Below are positions 1-9,117 of a stretch of 64,000 bases of DNA, one piece after another. Both the position numbers and the translations under genes were made by a program. Source of the DNA: Planctomycetota bacterium (lineage in GTDB: Bacteria > Planctomycetota > J058); the NCBI GenBank assembly GCA_023954375.1, contig JAMLIC010000004.1, positions 296,338 to 360,337 on the forward strand, written 5' to 3'. Within the stretch, counting starts at the first letter, position 1, and every line of letters begins with the position of its first letter. Below the pieces are notes generated by a model, which made no database searches, had not been told where the DNA came from, and worked only from the letters and a program-made list of their open reading frames with translations.

Positions 1-1404
1 CTCCCCGACGGGCTCCTGTTCGTGACCCACAACGGCACGGGCCACGGGCCGGCGATCGTCGAGCCCGAGCGCTGGGCGGTGCAGGAGTACCTCGAGCGGC
101 CGTTCATCGGGACCTCCGCGCTGGCGACCTCCCCCGACGGCCGGTACGTCCTGGCCCTCGACCACACCAACCTCCTCCGTCAGTGGGACGCGCGCACGCG
201 TCAGCTCCTCTTCGAACGCTCGCTCGGGGGCGAGCAGGCCCCGCGGGGCGCCTCGTGGACCCCGGACGGCGCGCGCGCGGTGCTCGCGGCCCTCGGGGGC
301 GGCGTCTCGCTCTGGGACCCGGCCGTCGGCGCGGCCGAGGCGCCGCTCTTCACCACCCCGGGGTCCGGCTGGGCGGTGGCCTGCTTGCCGCAGGGACGGG
401 TGGCGGTCGGGTCGGACTACGCCCTGCGGATCCTCGACATCAAGGGCGGCGAGGACGCGGTCCCGGTCGCGCCGCTGCGTGCGCTGGACGGCCTGGCCGT
501 CTCCCCGGACGGCAACGTGCTCGCGGTGGGCGGGCGCAGCCCGCGCCGTGAAGAGGGCGCGCTGGTCCAGCTCTACGACCTGCGCACCGGCGAGGCGGCC
601 GGGCCGCCGCTCCAGACGGGGCTCGAGGCCGCGCGAGGGCTGGCGTTCGATGGCGCCCGGGGCCGCCTCGTCGTCGCCGGCTCGAACGGGACCGCGGGTC
701 CCATGCGGAACATGCAGGTATGGGACCTGCAGGACCGCAAGGCGATCGGGCGGTTCGCGGCGACGTATCAGTACCGGCTCAACGCGTTCGCGGCGTCCCG
801 CGACGCGCGCCTCGTGGTCACCGGTGGCGAGGACGGCCGCGTGGACGTCTGGGACCTGACCGACGACCTGGCCCCGGCCAAGCCCGCGCTCTCGTTGCCC
901 GGGCTCGGGTGGGTGAAGGCGATCGAGCGTCTGCCGGACGGCCGCGTGATCGTCGCGGCCGTGGGCGCCGAGGGCGAGCCCCACGCCCTGCGCATCTGGG
1001 ACCTGGACGACCTCGCCCGGTTCGTGCAGGTCGACCTGCCGAGGCTCGCCTCGGCCGTGGCCGGCTTCCCCGGGACGGAGACGGAGGACCTCCTGGTCGG
1101 GTTCGAGGAGGGCGAGGTCGAGCGCTGGAGCCTGAGCAGGCGCGCCGCGGTGGCGAGCTATCCTGGACACTCGCGGCGGGTCGGGGGTGTCGCGGTGACC
1201 CCGAGCGGGGTCGTGGTGTCGGTGGCCGACGACGGCCTGGTCCACGCGACCACCCGCAGCGGCGACCCCGTCGGCAGCCTGGACCTGGGCCCGTCCGGAG
1301 ACCTGCCGGCCATGGTGCGGGTCGCGCCCGGCGGCGACACGCTCCTGATCGGCACGCACCGCTGCGTGGTCCTCGAGGTGGAGGTCCTGCGCCCCACGCG
1401 TTGA
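1..1404 (+). CDS. WD40/beta-propeller repeat protein, 5' end outside window
   Basis: The reading frame is open from base 1 (first residues LPDGLLFVTHNGTG), so the start lies upstream and the GTG at 22 is not chosen. Repeating blade-like units are visible: SPDGRYVLALD, ASWTPDGARAVL, SPDGNVLAVGG and ASRDARLVVTGGEDGRVDVWDL, with WD/WDL ends at several places (QWD, VWDL, IWDLDD). These are WD40-type propeller repeats, normally protein-protein interaction scaffolds. In this kind of genome such C-terminal propellers often follow a Ser/Thr kinase domain, but that part is not visible. The stop is TGA at 1404. The exact partner and role are unknown. Confidence 0.8.
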   Translation, partial: LPDGLLFVTHNGTGHGPAIVEPERWAVQEYLERPFIGTSALATSPDGRYVLALDHTNLLRQWDARTRQLLFERSLGGEQAPRGASWTPDGARAVLAALGGGVSLWDPAVGAAEAPLFTTPGSGWAVACLPQGRVAVGSDYALRILDIKGGEDAVPVAPLRALDGLAVSPDGNVLAVGGRSPRREEGALVQLYDLRTGEAAGPPLQTGLEAARGLAFDGARGRLVVAGSNGTAGPMRNMQVWDLQDRKAIGRFAATYQYRLNAFAASRDARLVVTGGEDGRVDVWDLTDDLAPAKPALSLPGLGWVKAIERLPDGRVIVAAVGAEGEPHALRIWDLDDLARFVQVDLPRLASAVAGFPGTETEDLLVGFEEGEVERWSLSRRAAVASYPGHSRRVGGVAVTPSGVVVSVADDGLVHATTRSGDPVGSLDLGPSGDLPAMVRVAPGGDTLLIGTHRCVVLEVEVLRPTR

Positions 1405-1515
1405 GGCGCCAGAGGTTGCGCCAGCTCCGCGCGGCTGGCCTCCAACGCGACCTCCGCGCGAGAGGGGGCACGCGTCGGCGGGTCCAACACCGGTGCGCGC
1501 GCCGAGAGGGTGCTC

Positions 1516-3129
1516 ATGGCCCAGGCGGAGGAGGACGTGACGCTCGAGGACCACCCTCCGACAGGCTGCCCCGCCGCTCCCCCCGCCGCTCCCGCCGGTG
1601 CGATCGCGCGCGCGCGACCCGACGCTCCCCCGCCGGTCGAGGCGGGGGAGGCCGCGAAGAAGCCGGCCGGTGTCGCGGCGGAGGCCGCGGCCTTCGGCGG
1701 CCTCGCGCCGCCGATCTCGCTCCCCTGCATCTTCTGCCACGACGCGCTCGCCCGGGGCGACGCCGTCTACTGCGCCTCCTGCCTGGCGCCGCATCACCGC
1801 GAGTGCTTCGGCGCGCACGAGCGCTGCGCGGCGCCCGGCTGCGGCGAGGCGCTCACGGTCCGGCCGCTGCGCGTCGAGCGCCGTCGCGGCGCGTGGCGCG
1901 ACCGCCTGGGCCGGTCCGCGGTCGTGCTCCTCGCCGCCGTCGTCGGCGGGGCGGCCGCCCTCGCGGCGGCGTCCGACCTTCGCCGCGACGCGGCGTCGCC
2001 ACCGCTCGCCGCCGAGCCGGCGCAGGCGCGGCCCGCGTGTGGCGACTGCGGCGCGCCGGCCGACCTCGGCGTGCCCGCCGCGCGCCTGGGCGACGACGAC
2101 GTGCGCTTCTGCGGCGCCGACCACCGCCGGGGCTTCCTCCGCGCGCGCCTCCAGGAGCAGCGCGCGGCGCCCCTTCAGGCGCCGGTCCTCGCCGTCCACG
2201 TGGGCGGGCAGGCCGACCTCGGCGAGGGCCTCCTCGCGGGCGTGCTCGAGGGCGACGTCTTCGGCGTGTGGCGCGGGGGGAGGGTCGTCGGGCGGCTCCA
2301 CGTCCGCGAGGCGGAGGACGCGCGGGCCCTCGCCTTCGTCGACGCGGCCGCGCCGGGAGAGGCCGTGCGGGCGGGCGACGTGGCGGTGCGCGCCAACGAC
2401 CCGGGCCTGTGGGCGCGCGTGGAGCGGGAGTGGCGCCGCGAGCGGTCGCTCGCGCGCGCGGCCGACCGCGTCGCGCGGGTCCGCGTGCTCTACGTCGACG
2501 GTCAGCCGACGGCCGCGTACCGGCGGCGCCAGCGGCTGCTGACGGGCCGGACGCGCGCGCAGGCGTTCCTGGCCTCGGCCGAGGCCGGCCACGTCCACGC
2601 GGCGAGCCCCGGCCTCGCGCCGCTGACCGCCGCGCCCGAGGCGCCGGGCGGCTGGGACGTCGTGGTCCTCGGCGAGGGGGTCCCGTCGCGCCTGGTCGAG
2701 CGGCTGGACCTCGGCGCGTTCGTGCGCGCGGGCGGCGGGCTGGTCCTCGTCCCCGGGGGCGCGGGCGCGCGCGGGCTCGCGCCCCCGGCGCGCGACCTCT
2801 CTCCCGTCGCCCACCGGTTCGGGCCCACGCCCGCGCCGCCGGCGGCGCAGGGGCGCGGCGCGGTCGACCGGCGCCTGCCGCTGACCCGCGCGCTGGTCGG
2901 CGACGCGCCCGTCCCCGCGCTGGCGCTGCTCGCCGACCCCGGCCGCCTGCGCCCGGGCGCCGAGGTCCTGCTCGAGGACGGGCGCGGGCTGCCGGTCGTC
3001 GTCGGCTGGACCATCGGCCGGGGGCGCGCGGCCTCGCTCGCCGACGAGGAGGCGCGCCGGCTCGAGCCCGACCCGCTGCACGAGGCGCTGTGGCTCGACC
3101 TGCTCGCCTGGGCCGCGGGTCGCGAGTGA
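1516..3129 (+). CDS. RING/zinc-finger membrane protein with C-terminal class I amidotransferase-like domain
   Basis: A protein of about 537 residues. After a Pro/Ala-rich start comes a RING-like Cys/His cluster (CIFCHDAL, CASC, HHREC, C..PGCGE, near residues 75-110), then one hydrophobic segment (VVLLAAVVGGAAALAAAS), then a second Cys pair (CGDCGAPADLG ... FCGADH). The C-terminal third resembles a ThuA/BatA-associated glutamine-amidotransferase fold (VRVLYVDGQP ... WDVVVLGEGV ... FVRAGGGLVLVPGG). No catalytic Cys is obvious there, so this part may be a non-enzymatic flavodoxin-like fold. ATG 1516 is chosen over GTG 1510 because GAGAGGG precedes it at good spacing. Function unknown; the RING type recurs at 11.9, 42.4, 43.0 and 43.6 kb. 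Confidence 0.65.
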   Translation: MAQAEEDVTLEDHPPTGCPAAPPAAPAGAIARARPDAPPPVEAGEAAKKPAGVAAEAAAFGGLAPPISLPCIFCHDALARGDAVYCASCLAPHHRECFGAHERCAAPGCGEALTVRPLRVERRRGAWRDRLGRSAVVLLAAVVGGAAALAAASDLRRDAASPPLAAEPAQARPACGDCGAPADLGVPAARLGDDDVRFCGADHRRGFLRARLQEQRAAPLQAPVLAVHVGGQADLGEGLLAGVLEGDVFGVWRGGRVVGRLHVREAEDARALAFVDAAAPGEAVRAGDVAVRANDPGLWARVEREWRRERSLARAADRVARVRVLYVDGQPTAAYRRRQRLLTGRTRAQAFLASAEAGHVHAASPGLAPLTAAPEAPGGWDVVVLGEGVPSRLVERLDLGAFVRAGGGLVLVPGGAGARGLAPPARDLSPVAHRFGPTPAPPAAQGRGAVDRRLPLTRALVGDAPVPALALLADPGRLRPGAEVLLEDGRGLPVVVGWTIGRGRAASLADEEARRLEPDPLHEALWLDLLAWAAGRE

Positions 3130-3225
3130 CCCGGACCGGGCGCGCGTGACCCGCCGGCCGCCGCGCCGCGCAGGGCGACCGTCCGGCGCGGGGCGTGCGT
3201 CGCGGGCGGCGCGGAGGTCTCCGCC

Positions 3226-4044
3226 ATGTCCCGCCTGGCCGTCCCCTGCGCCGTCGCCCTCACGTTGACCCTGACCGCCGGCTGCCGCACCGCGCAGCGC
3301 GCGGCCGCCGGCGTCGTGCTGCCCGTCTCGCAGGAGAACGAGCTCGGCCGCGAGATGGAGCGCGAGCTCGCGCGGGACCTCCGGCTCCTCGACGACCCGG
3401 AGGTCGTGGGCTACGTGCGGGAGCTCGGGCGCCAGATCGTGCAGGCGGCCGACGGCGACGTCCCCGAGGGGATCGAGTTCGAGTTCCACGTGGTCGACGA
3501 CGACGCGACGATCAACGCCTTCGCGATCCCCGGCGGCGGGATCTACGTCTACACGGGCCTCCTGCGGGCCATGGAGGACGAGGCCCAGCTCACGGCCGTG
3601 CTCGGCCACGAGGTGGCCCACGTGACCCGGCGCCACATCGCGCAGCAGCTCACGGCGCAGTTCGGCTTCCAGGCGCTCACGGCCATGCTCGGGTCGGCCG
3701 GCGGGCTCGCCGGCCTCGTCGGCCAGCTGGGCGGCGCGGTCGCCTCGCAGGGGTTCCTGCTCAAGTACAGCCGCGACAACGAGCGCGAGGCGGACTACGT
3801 GGGCCTGGGCTACCAGGCGCGCGCCGGCTGGGACCCGCGCGGGATGATGGAGTTCTTCACCATCCTCCAGCACATGGACGAGGGCCGCGGGCGCCCGCCG
3901 GCGTTCCTGCTCACCCACCCGGCGCCCGACGAGCGCGTGATCAACGCCCACCGGCGGATCGCCGAGCTCCAGCCGACGCCCACGCGCCGGAACCGGGAGC
4001 GCTACCAGCAGATGCTCTCGCGGCTCCGCGCGCCTACGAAGTGA
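3226..4044 (+). CDS. M48-family zinc metalloprotease lipoprotein
   Basis: A BepA/LoiP-like M48 peptidase of 272 residues, close to the family norm. The N-terminus is a lipoprotein signal (hydrophobic run ending LTAGC, Cys20), so it should be anchored in a membrane and act outside the cytoplasm, probably in envelope protein quality control. The zinc site is HEVAH (about residues 128-132) with the third ligand in NEREAD (Glu188). The conserved NAFAIPGGGIYVYTGLL segment before HExxH is typical of the family. GGAGG precedes the ATG. It is convergent with the PRPP synthase gene and their 3' ends overlap by 11 bases. Confidence 0.93.
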   Translation: MSRLAVPCAVALTLTLTAGCRTAQRAAAGVVLPVSQENELGREMERELARDLRLLDDPEVVGYVRELGRQIVQAADGDVPEGIEFEFHVVDDDATINAFAIPGGGIYVYTGLLRAMEDEAQLTAVLGHEVAHVTRRHIAQQLTAQFGFQALTAMLGSAGGLAGLVGQLGGAVASQGFLLKYSRDNEREADYVGLGYQARAGWDPRGMMEFFTILQHMDEGRGRPPAFLLTHPAPDERVINAHRRIAELQPTPTRRNRERYQQMLSRLRAPTK

Positions 4045-4927
4045 GGAGCTCGCGCACGGCGGCGGCGATCGGCGCCGCGAGGTCGATCGCGTTGGTGAGG
4101 TGGGGCACGGCGTTGCAGGTGACCAGGCGCGCCGGCCGCGCGGCCTCGAGGCGCTGCCAGGCGTCGCCCGAGAACAGGGCGTGGATGACGACGACGACGG
4201 CGGGGCGAAGGCCGGCGCGGCGCACGTGGCCGAGCGTCTCGATCAGGGTCGTGCCGGTCGACACGATGTCGTCGACGAGGACCGGCGTGCGCGCGCGCCA
4301 GCGCTCGAGGTCGGGGACGGTGAGCTCGACGTCGCGGTCGCCGCGCCGGGTCTTCTCGAGCACGACGTGCGGCGCGCCGGCGAGGCCGGCGATCCGCTCG
4401 GCCCACTGGGCGCTCTCGGCGTCGGGTCCGACGAGGAAGGGGTCCGGGACGTTCGCCTTCACCCACGCGGCGACCTCGGCGGCGGCGCTGGCGACGCGGT
4501 GGGGGATCGTCAGCACCTCGGTCATGGACGCGTGGCGGTGCAGGTGCGGGTCCACCGTCACCAGCCAGTCGACCGCGCCCGAGAGCAGCCGGCCGTAGTA
4601 GCGGCTGGTGACGCCCTCGAGCGGCTTGAAGCGCGCGTCCTGGCGCATGTACGGCATGTAGGGCGCGACGAGGCCGACGCTCCGGGCGCCGAGGTCCTTC
4701 GCCGCGGCGCAGAGGAGGGCCAGCGGGACGGTCCTGGCGTCCGGATGATGCAGGTCGCTGACGACGACCACGTCGCGCCCGGCCGGGTCGGTCTCGAGCC
4801 GGACGTAGGTCTCGTCGTCGGGGAAGCGGCGCAGGAGCGCGCGGCCGGCCTCGCCGCCGAGGGCCGCGCGGACCCCCTCGGCCAGGTCGTCCGTCCGCAG
4901 GGCGCCGAGCACGAGCGGGCTCACCAT
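4034..4927 (-). CDS. prs: Ribose-phosphate pyrophosphokinase (PRPP synthase) homologue
   Basis: A 297-residue PRPP synthase-type protein, slightly shorter than the usual 310. Visible motifs are the flexible-loop/ATP region (VAPYMPYMRQDARF), DPHLHRH, and the PRPP-binding loop VLVDDIVSTGTTL near the C-terminus. The family makes PRPP from ribose 5-phosphate and ATP. The start codon lies inside the end of the upstream AMP-phosphorylase gene (ATGGTGA overlap), so the two should be translationally coupled. The pairing suggests a specialised copy in nucleotide or ribose-phosphate recycling rather than the housekeeping enzyme; this is inference. Its 3' end overlaps the M48 gene. Confidence 0.88.
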   Translation of the reverse strand: MVSPLVLGALRTDDLAEGVRAALGGEAGRALLRRFPDDETYVRLETDPAGRDVVVVSDLHHPDARTVPLALLCAAAKDLGARSVGLVAPYMPYMRQDARFKPLEGVTSRYYGRLLSGAVDWLVTVDPHLHRHASMTEVLTIPHRVASAAAEVAAWVKANVPDPFLVGPDAESAQWAERIAGLAGAPHVVLEKTRRGDRDVELTVPDLERWRARTPVLVDDIVSTGTTLIETLGHVRRAGLRPAVVVVIHALFSGDAWQRLEAARPARLVTCNAVPHLTNAIDLAAPIAAAVRELLTS

Positions 4928-6456
4928 CGCGTCGCCTCCACCTTCACGAGGTCGCCCTCCTTGCTCGCGTAGGCCAGGGCGTAGTCGAGCTCGCCGCGCG
5001 ACTCGGCGTGGATCGTGAACAGGGGCTGGCCGGCCACGACGAGCTCGCCGCGGTGCGCGTGGAGGACGAGGCCCGCCGCCGGGTTGGCGGGGGCGCCGGC
5101 GAACTTGGCCACGCGCGCGAGGCGCCGGTTGTCGAGGTCGGCCACGATCCCCGCCTGCGTGGCGACGACCGGGTGCGTGAGGCGGGCGCGCGGCGGCTCC
5201 CTCAGGCCGCCCTGCGCGTGGCAGATCGCCTGGAACTTGGCCCAGGCGCGGCCGTCGTCCAGGAGGCGCCGCGCGAGGTCGCGGCCGTCGTGGACCTCGG
5301 GCGAGAACTCGAGGACCCTCGCCGCGAGGTCGAGCGCGCGCTCGCGCAGGTCGGGCGGCGCGTCGGCGGCGCCCTGGAGGACGGCGAGGACGTCCTGCGC
5401 CTCGAGCGCCGGGCCGAAGCCGCGGCCGACGGGCTGGCTGCCGTCCGAGACGACGGCGCGCACGTCGAGCCCGACCATGCGGCCGACGCCCTCGAAGAAG
5501 CGGCCCAGCCGCTCGGCCTCCTCGAGGCTCCAGATCTTGGCGCGCGGGCCCCAGGGGACGTCGATCACGACGTGGGTCGAGCCGGCGGCGGCCTTCTTCG
5601 ACAGGACCGAGGCCACGAGCTGGCCGGGGCTGTCGACGTCGAGCGCGCGCTCGATCCGGATCAGGATGTCGTCGGCCGGGCTGAGGGCCACCGAGCCGCC
5701 CCACACGATGCAGCCGCTCTCTTGCTCGACGACGCGGCGGATGTGGTCGACGCTCAGGGTGACTGGCGCGAGCGTCTCCATGACGTCGGCGGTGCCGGCG
5801 GGCGAGGTGATCGCGCGCGACGACGTCTTGGGGATCACGAGGCCGTGCGCGGCGGCGATCGCCACGACGATCGGGGTCGTGCGGTTGCCGAGGAGCCCGC
5901 CGATGCAGTGCTTGTCGACCACCTGCCGCGCGCCCCACGAGAGGCGCGAGCCCTGCGAGACCATGGCGCGCGTGAGCGAGACGACCTCGTCGAAGTCGAG
6001 CCCGCCGCCGGCGCAGGCGGCGACGAACGCCGACAGGTGCAGCTCCGAGTAGCGGCCCGCGACGACGTCGCGGACGATCTCGTCCATGGCGCGCGGGCCC
6101 AGCCGCCCGCCGCTCATCTTGCGGCGCAGGTAGGTGAGCGAGGCGATCGGCTCGGGATGCGAGAGCGTGAGGAGGTCCCCCTCGCTCGCGCCGAGGCGGC
6201 GCCAGGCGAGCTCCGACAGCCCGGCCTCGCCCTCCCCGACGAGCCCGAAGCGCGGCTCGACGACGTTGAGCGTGGCGATGACCGCCTGCCCGTTCAGGGC
6301 CACCTTGACGCGCGACTGCGTCTCGAAGCCCTCGCTGCGGCAGACGGGGCAGTCGCGCGACATGTAGAGGACGGCCTCCTGGCGGGTGTCGATCCCGAGG
6401 CGGCGCGCGCGCAGCTGGTTCGTGGCCGTGACCTGCACGTCGGGGATGGTGCTCAT
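4921..6456 (-). CDS. deoA: AMP phosphorylase / thymidine phosphorylase family protein
   Basis: A 511-residue member of the long thymidine phosphorylase family. The signature [16 protein letters not shown] matches the AMP-phosphorylase branch rather than classical DeoA, and DKHCIGG and SKKAAAGS are the phosphate/substrate-binding segments. It also has the N-terminal extension of that branch ([17 protein letters not shown]). The family phosphorolyses nucleoside 5'-monophosphates to base plus ribose 1,5-bisphosphate. ATG 6456 (MSTIPDVQV) is preferred over upstream in-frame starts because homology begins here. It overlaps the downstream PRPP synthase gene by 7 bases. No RuBisCO or ribose-1,5-bisphosphate isomerase lies nearby, so the fate of the sugar phosphate is unclear. 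Confidence 0.85.
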   Translation of the reverse strand: MSTIPDVQVTATNQLRARRLGIDTRQEAVLYMSRDCPVCRSEGFETQSRVKVALNGQAVIATLNVVEPRFGLVGEGEAGLSELAWRRLGASEGDLLTLSHPEPIASLTYLRRKMSGGRLGPRAMDEIVRDVVAGRYSELHLSAFVAACAGGGLDFDEVVSLTRAMVSQGSRLSWGARQVVDKHCIGGLLGNRTTPIVVAIAAAHGLVIPKTSSRAITSPAGTADVMETLAPVTLSVDHIRRVVEQESGCIVWGGSVALSPADDILIRIERALDVDSPGQLVASVLSKKAAAGSTHVVIDVPWGPRAKIWSLEEAERLGRFFEGVGRMVGLDVRAVVSDGSQPVGRGFGPALEAQDVLAVLQGAADAPPDLRERALDLAARVLEFSPEVHDGRDLARRLLDDGRAWAKFQAICHAQGGLREPPRARLTHPVVATQAGIVADLDNRRLARVAKFAGAPANPAAGLVLHAHRGELVVAGQPLFTIHAESRGELDYALAYASKEGDLVKVEATRW

Positions 6457-6558
6457 GGCGCGGCCCCGATCGCAAGGCACGTGCCGACGGAGGGACGTGC
6501 GCCAGGCGTCGCCCGTGTCACACCGGCGTGACCCGTCACACCCGCGGAGCATGAGCGA

Positions 6559-7140
6559 TCAGGGGCCGGGCACCTCGACCCACACCCAGCCGCGCAGGTC
6601 GCCCTCGGCGAAGCCGGTCGCGGCGTCGTCGGGGTACGCCGCGGCGAGGGCCTGGCGCACGTCGTCGGGGATCCGCTCGGCAGGCCCGTGGCACGTCACG
6701 CACAGCGCCTGCGCGCGCAGGGGGAGGAGCGCGCCCAGGGCGCCCGCGGGCCCGGCCACGAAGGTCGGCTCGGCGACGCGCCGCTCGACGAGCGGGGCGG
6801 CCCAGGCGGGCGGCTGGTTCTGCTGGTTGCGCAGCCGGAACGACGTGCGCCCGACGGCGAGGCCCTGCTCGGCCGCGACCTGCCGGGCGATCGCCGGCGC
6901 CTCCGCCTGGCACACCGGGATCGCGGCGGCCGGGCCGCCCTCGGCGATGGTCTGGCTGAGCCGCGACATCAGCCGGCCGGCGAGCGCGTCACGCGCCGCG
7001 AGGGCGCGCTCGCGCTGCCCGCGCTGCGCCTCGTCGAGCGCGGCCTCGGGCACCTCGCGCCAGGCCTCGGCGCGCGGGGCGGGCGCGTCGGGGCACCCGG
7101 CGAGGAGGAGGGCGAGGGCGAGGACGGCGCGGCGTGTCAT
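6559..7140 (-). CDS. DUF3365-type c-haem lipoprotein
   Basis: A 193-residue exported protein. The signal ends in a lipobox (LLLAGC), and a single c-type haem motif CVTCH sits near the C-terminus. The spacing and flanking motifs ([22 protein letters not shown]) fit the DUF3365/Tll0287-like family, which are periplasmic haem sensors or small cytochromes. ATG 7140 is chosen because the hydrophobic signal starts there ([16 protein letters not shown]). It is divergent from the methyltransferase gene at 7236, leaving a 95-base shared promoter region. Electron-transfer partner unknown. Confidence 0.8.
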   Translation of the reverse strand: MTRRAVLALALLLAGCPDAPAPRAEAWREVPEAALDEAQRGQRERALAARDALAGRLMSRLSQTIAEGGPAAAIPVCQAEAPAIARQVAAEQGLAVGRTSFRLRNQQNQPPAWAAPLVERRVAEPTFVAGPAGALGALLPLRAQALCVTCHGPAERIPDDVRQALAAAYPDDAATGFAEGDLRGWVWVEVPGP

Positions 7141-7235
7141 CTGGGCGGCTCCTGCCCGCGGGCATACCACATCGCGCGCCACTTGCCCGCCCCGCGTCCC
7201 CGGGCGAAGACGGTCTCCTTCACCCGAGGTGCTCC

Positions 7236-7919
7236 ATGCGCGCGCTCGCCCTCCTCCTCGTCCTCGCCACCACCTCCGCCCCCGGCTGCGCGTCGGACGG
7301 GGACCACGCGCACGGCCACGGGCGCGGCGACCACGCGACCGTCCACCAGCACGCGTGGCTGCGCGACGCCGAGGCGGCCGCGCGCCGCTTCGAGGACCCG
7401 TCGCGCGACGCCTGGCAGCAGCCCGAGCGCGTGCTCGACCTCCTCGGCCTGCGGCCCGACTCGCGCGTGCTCGACATCGGCGCGGCCACCGGCTACTTCC
7501 CGGTGCGGATCGCGCCGCGCGTCCCGGAGGGCGTCGTCTACGCGGCCGACGTCGAGCCGGCGCTGGTGAACTACCTGACCCTGCGGGCGCGGCGCGAGGG
7601 GCTCGGCAACCTCGTCTCGCTCGCCTGCTACACGGACGACCCGTGCGCGCCCGAGCCGGTCGACGTCGTCTTCACCTGCGACACGTACCACCACATCGAC
7701 GCGCGCGTGGACTACTTCGGGCGCCTGAAGGGGAGCCTGCGCCCGGGCGGCCGCCTGGTCGTCGTGGACTTCAAGCCGGGCGACCTGCCGGTCGGCCCGA
7801 AGGAGCCCCACAAGCTGGCGCCCGAGGTGGTCGAGGCCGAGCTCGACCGCGCTGGCTGGCGCCTGGTCACCCGCGAGGACCTGCAGCACCAGTACGTCCT
7901 CGTCTTCGAGCCGCGCTGA
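7236..7919 (+). CDS. SAM-dependent methyltransferase with N-terminal export/lipoprotein signal
   Basis: A 227-residue class I methyltransferase: motif I is [11 protein letters not shown], followed by [10 protein letters not shown] and [13 protein letters not shown], and the late strand [11 protein letters not shown]. The first 18 residues form a hydrophobic signal ending APGC (weak lipobox, Cys18), followed by a His-rich stretch ([17 protein letters not shown]). Exported methyltransferases are unusual because SAM is cytosolic; a periplasmic protein with this fold may bind another ligand. GAGGTG precedes the ATG. It is followed closely by the LOG gene, which has its own -10 element. The export prediction rests only on the visible hydrophobic start. 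Confidence 0.8.
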   Translation: MRALALLLVLATTSAPGCASDGDHAHGHGRGDHATVHQHAWLRDAEAAARRFEDPSRDAWQQPERVLDLLGLRPDSRVLDIGAATGYFPVRIAPRVPEGVVYAADVEPALVNYLTLRARREGLGNLVSLACYTDDPCAPEPVDVVFTCDTYHHIDARVDYFGRLKGSLRPGGRLVVVDFKPGDLPVGPKEPHKLAPEVVEAELDRAGWRLVTREDLQHQYVLVFEPR

Positions 7920-7921
7920 CG

Positions 7922-7927
7922 TACACT
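7922..7927 (+). promoter_or_regulatory. -10 element (TACACT) for a leaderless LOG gene
   Basis: TACACT ends 6 bases before the ATG at 7934, so transcription would begin at or next to the start codon. No Shine-Dalgarno sequence lies between. The same arrangement recurs at eight other genes in the window. Confidence 0.55.
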
Positions 7928-7933
7928 CCTCCC

Positions 7934-8527
7934 ATGCGACTCGACCCGCCCCGCGTGACCGTCTTCTGCGGCAGCCAGGCGGGCCTGCGCCCGCGCCACG
8001 CCGAGGCCGCCCGCGCGCTCGGGCGCGCGCTCGTCCGCCGCGGCCTCGGGCTCGTCACCGGCGGCGGGCGCGTCGGCCTCATGGGCGTCGTCGCCGACGC
8101 CGTGCTCGAGGCCGGCGGCGAGGCGATCGGCGTGATCCCGCGCCTCCTCGCCACGCGGGAGCTGGCCCACGACGGCATGACCCACCTGCACGTCGTCGAG
8201 ACCATGCACGAGCGCAAGGCCCTCATGGCCACGCTCGGCGGCGCGTTCGTGGCCCTGCCCGGCGGCATGGGGACGCTCGAGGAGCTGTTCGAGGTCCTCA
8301 CCTGGGCGCAGCTGGGGATCCACCACAAGCCGGTCGGCGTCCTCGACGTCAGCGGCTTCTGGGCGCCGCTGGCGACGTTCCTCGACCACCAGGTCGACGA
8401 GGGCTTCCTGCGCCCGCCGCACCGGGCGCTCCTCCTGCGCGCCGACGAGCCGGACGCGCTGCTCGACCTGCTCGAGCGGGGGCAGCCCCCGGGCGCGACG
8501 CCGGCGGCGCCGGTCGTCCAGCCGTGA
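7934..8527 (+). CDS. LOG-family nucleoside-monophosphate phosphoribohydrolase
   Basis: A 197-residue member of the LOG (Lonely guy) family, the usual length. It carries the diagnostic motifs [16 protein letters not shown] near residue 45 and [20 protein letters not shown] near residue 112, which form the nucleotide-binding and catalytic site. The family hydrolyses adenosine or cytokinin riboside 5'-monophosphate to free base and ribose 5-phosphate; in most bacteria this is nucleotide salvage. The stop overlaps the GNAT gene start (GTGA). It sits about 1.5 kb from the AMP-phosphorylase/PRPP synthase pair, a possible functional link. Confidence 0.9.
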   Translation: MRLDPPRVTVFCGSQAGLRPRHAEAARALGRALVRRGLGLVTGGGRVGLMGVVADAVLEAGGEAIGVIPRLLATRELAHDGMTHLHVVETMHERKALMATLGGAFVALPGGMGTLEELFEVLTWAQLGIHHKPVGVLDVSGFWAPLATFLDHQVDEGFLRPPHRALLLRADEPDALLDLLERGQPPGATPAAPVVQP

Positions 8528-9117
8528 GGCGCGTCCCCCTGCGCGGGGGCGGCGAGGTGCTCGTCCGGCCGCTCGGGCCGGAGGACGGGCCGGCGCTCCT
8601 GGCCGCCTTCCACCGCCTGTCGCCCGTCTCGCGCTACCGCCGCTTCATGGCCCGCGTCGACGCCCTCGCCCCGGCCACGCTGCGCTACCTCACCTGCGTG
8701 GACCAGCGCGACCACGTGGCGCTCGCGGCGTTCGAGGGCGACGACGTCGTGGGCGTCGCCCGGTGCATCCGGCTCCCGGGCGAGCCGACGGTGGGCGAGG
8801 TGGCGGTGACCGTCGCCGACACGCACCACGGCCGCGGGCTGGGCACGGCGCTCCTGGGCCTCCTGAGCCTCGCCGCCCGCGCGCAGGGGTTCGAGACCTT
8901 CCGCGCCTACGTGCAGCAGGACAACCGGCCCATGCTCGAGATCTTCGAGCAGCTGGGCGGGCGGGTGACGGAGCGCGACGACGAGGAGGAGACGGTGTCG
9001 CTCGACGTGCCGATCCCGGACGACCTCGAGCGCCTCCCCGACACGCCGGCCGGCCGCGCGATCCGCGCCGTCGCGCGCGACGAGCTGGCCGCGCGGCACC
9101 CGCCCGTCAGCCCGTGA
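8524..9117 (+). CDS. GNAT-family N-acetyltransferase
   Basis: A 197-residue GNAT protein. The acetyl-CoA pyrophosphate loop is [14 protein letters not shown] (near residues 103-116), preceded by the typical strand [11 protein letters not shown] and followed by [20 protein letters not shown]. The start [17 protein letters not shown] and the segment [11 protein letters not shown] are typical of GNATs that occur alone or at the end of protein lysine acetyltransferases. It starts with GTG overlapping the LOG stop by four bases. The 3' end overlaps the convergent HD-Pnk gene by 11 bases. Substrate not predictable. Confidence 0.88.
   Translation: MRRVPLRGGGEVLVRPLGPEDGPALLAAFHRLSPVSRYRRFMARVDALAPATLRYLTCVDQRDHVALAAFEGDDVVGVARCIRLPGEPTVGEVAVTVADTHHGRGLGTALLGLLSLAARAQGFETFRAYVQQDNRPMLEIFEQLGGRVTERDDEEETVSLDVPIPDDLERLPDTPAGRAIRAVARDELAARHPPVSP

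Noticed and set aside
6510..6545. Direct repeats GTCACACC between the AMP phosphorylase and haem lipoprotein genes as an operator
   Set aside because: Only two short copies in GC-rich sequence, with no symmetry or promoter nearby; too weak to list.
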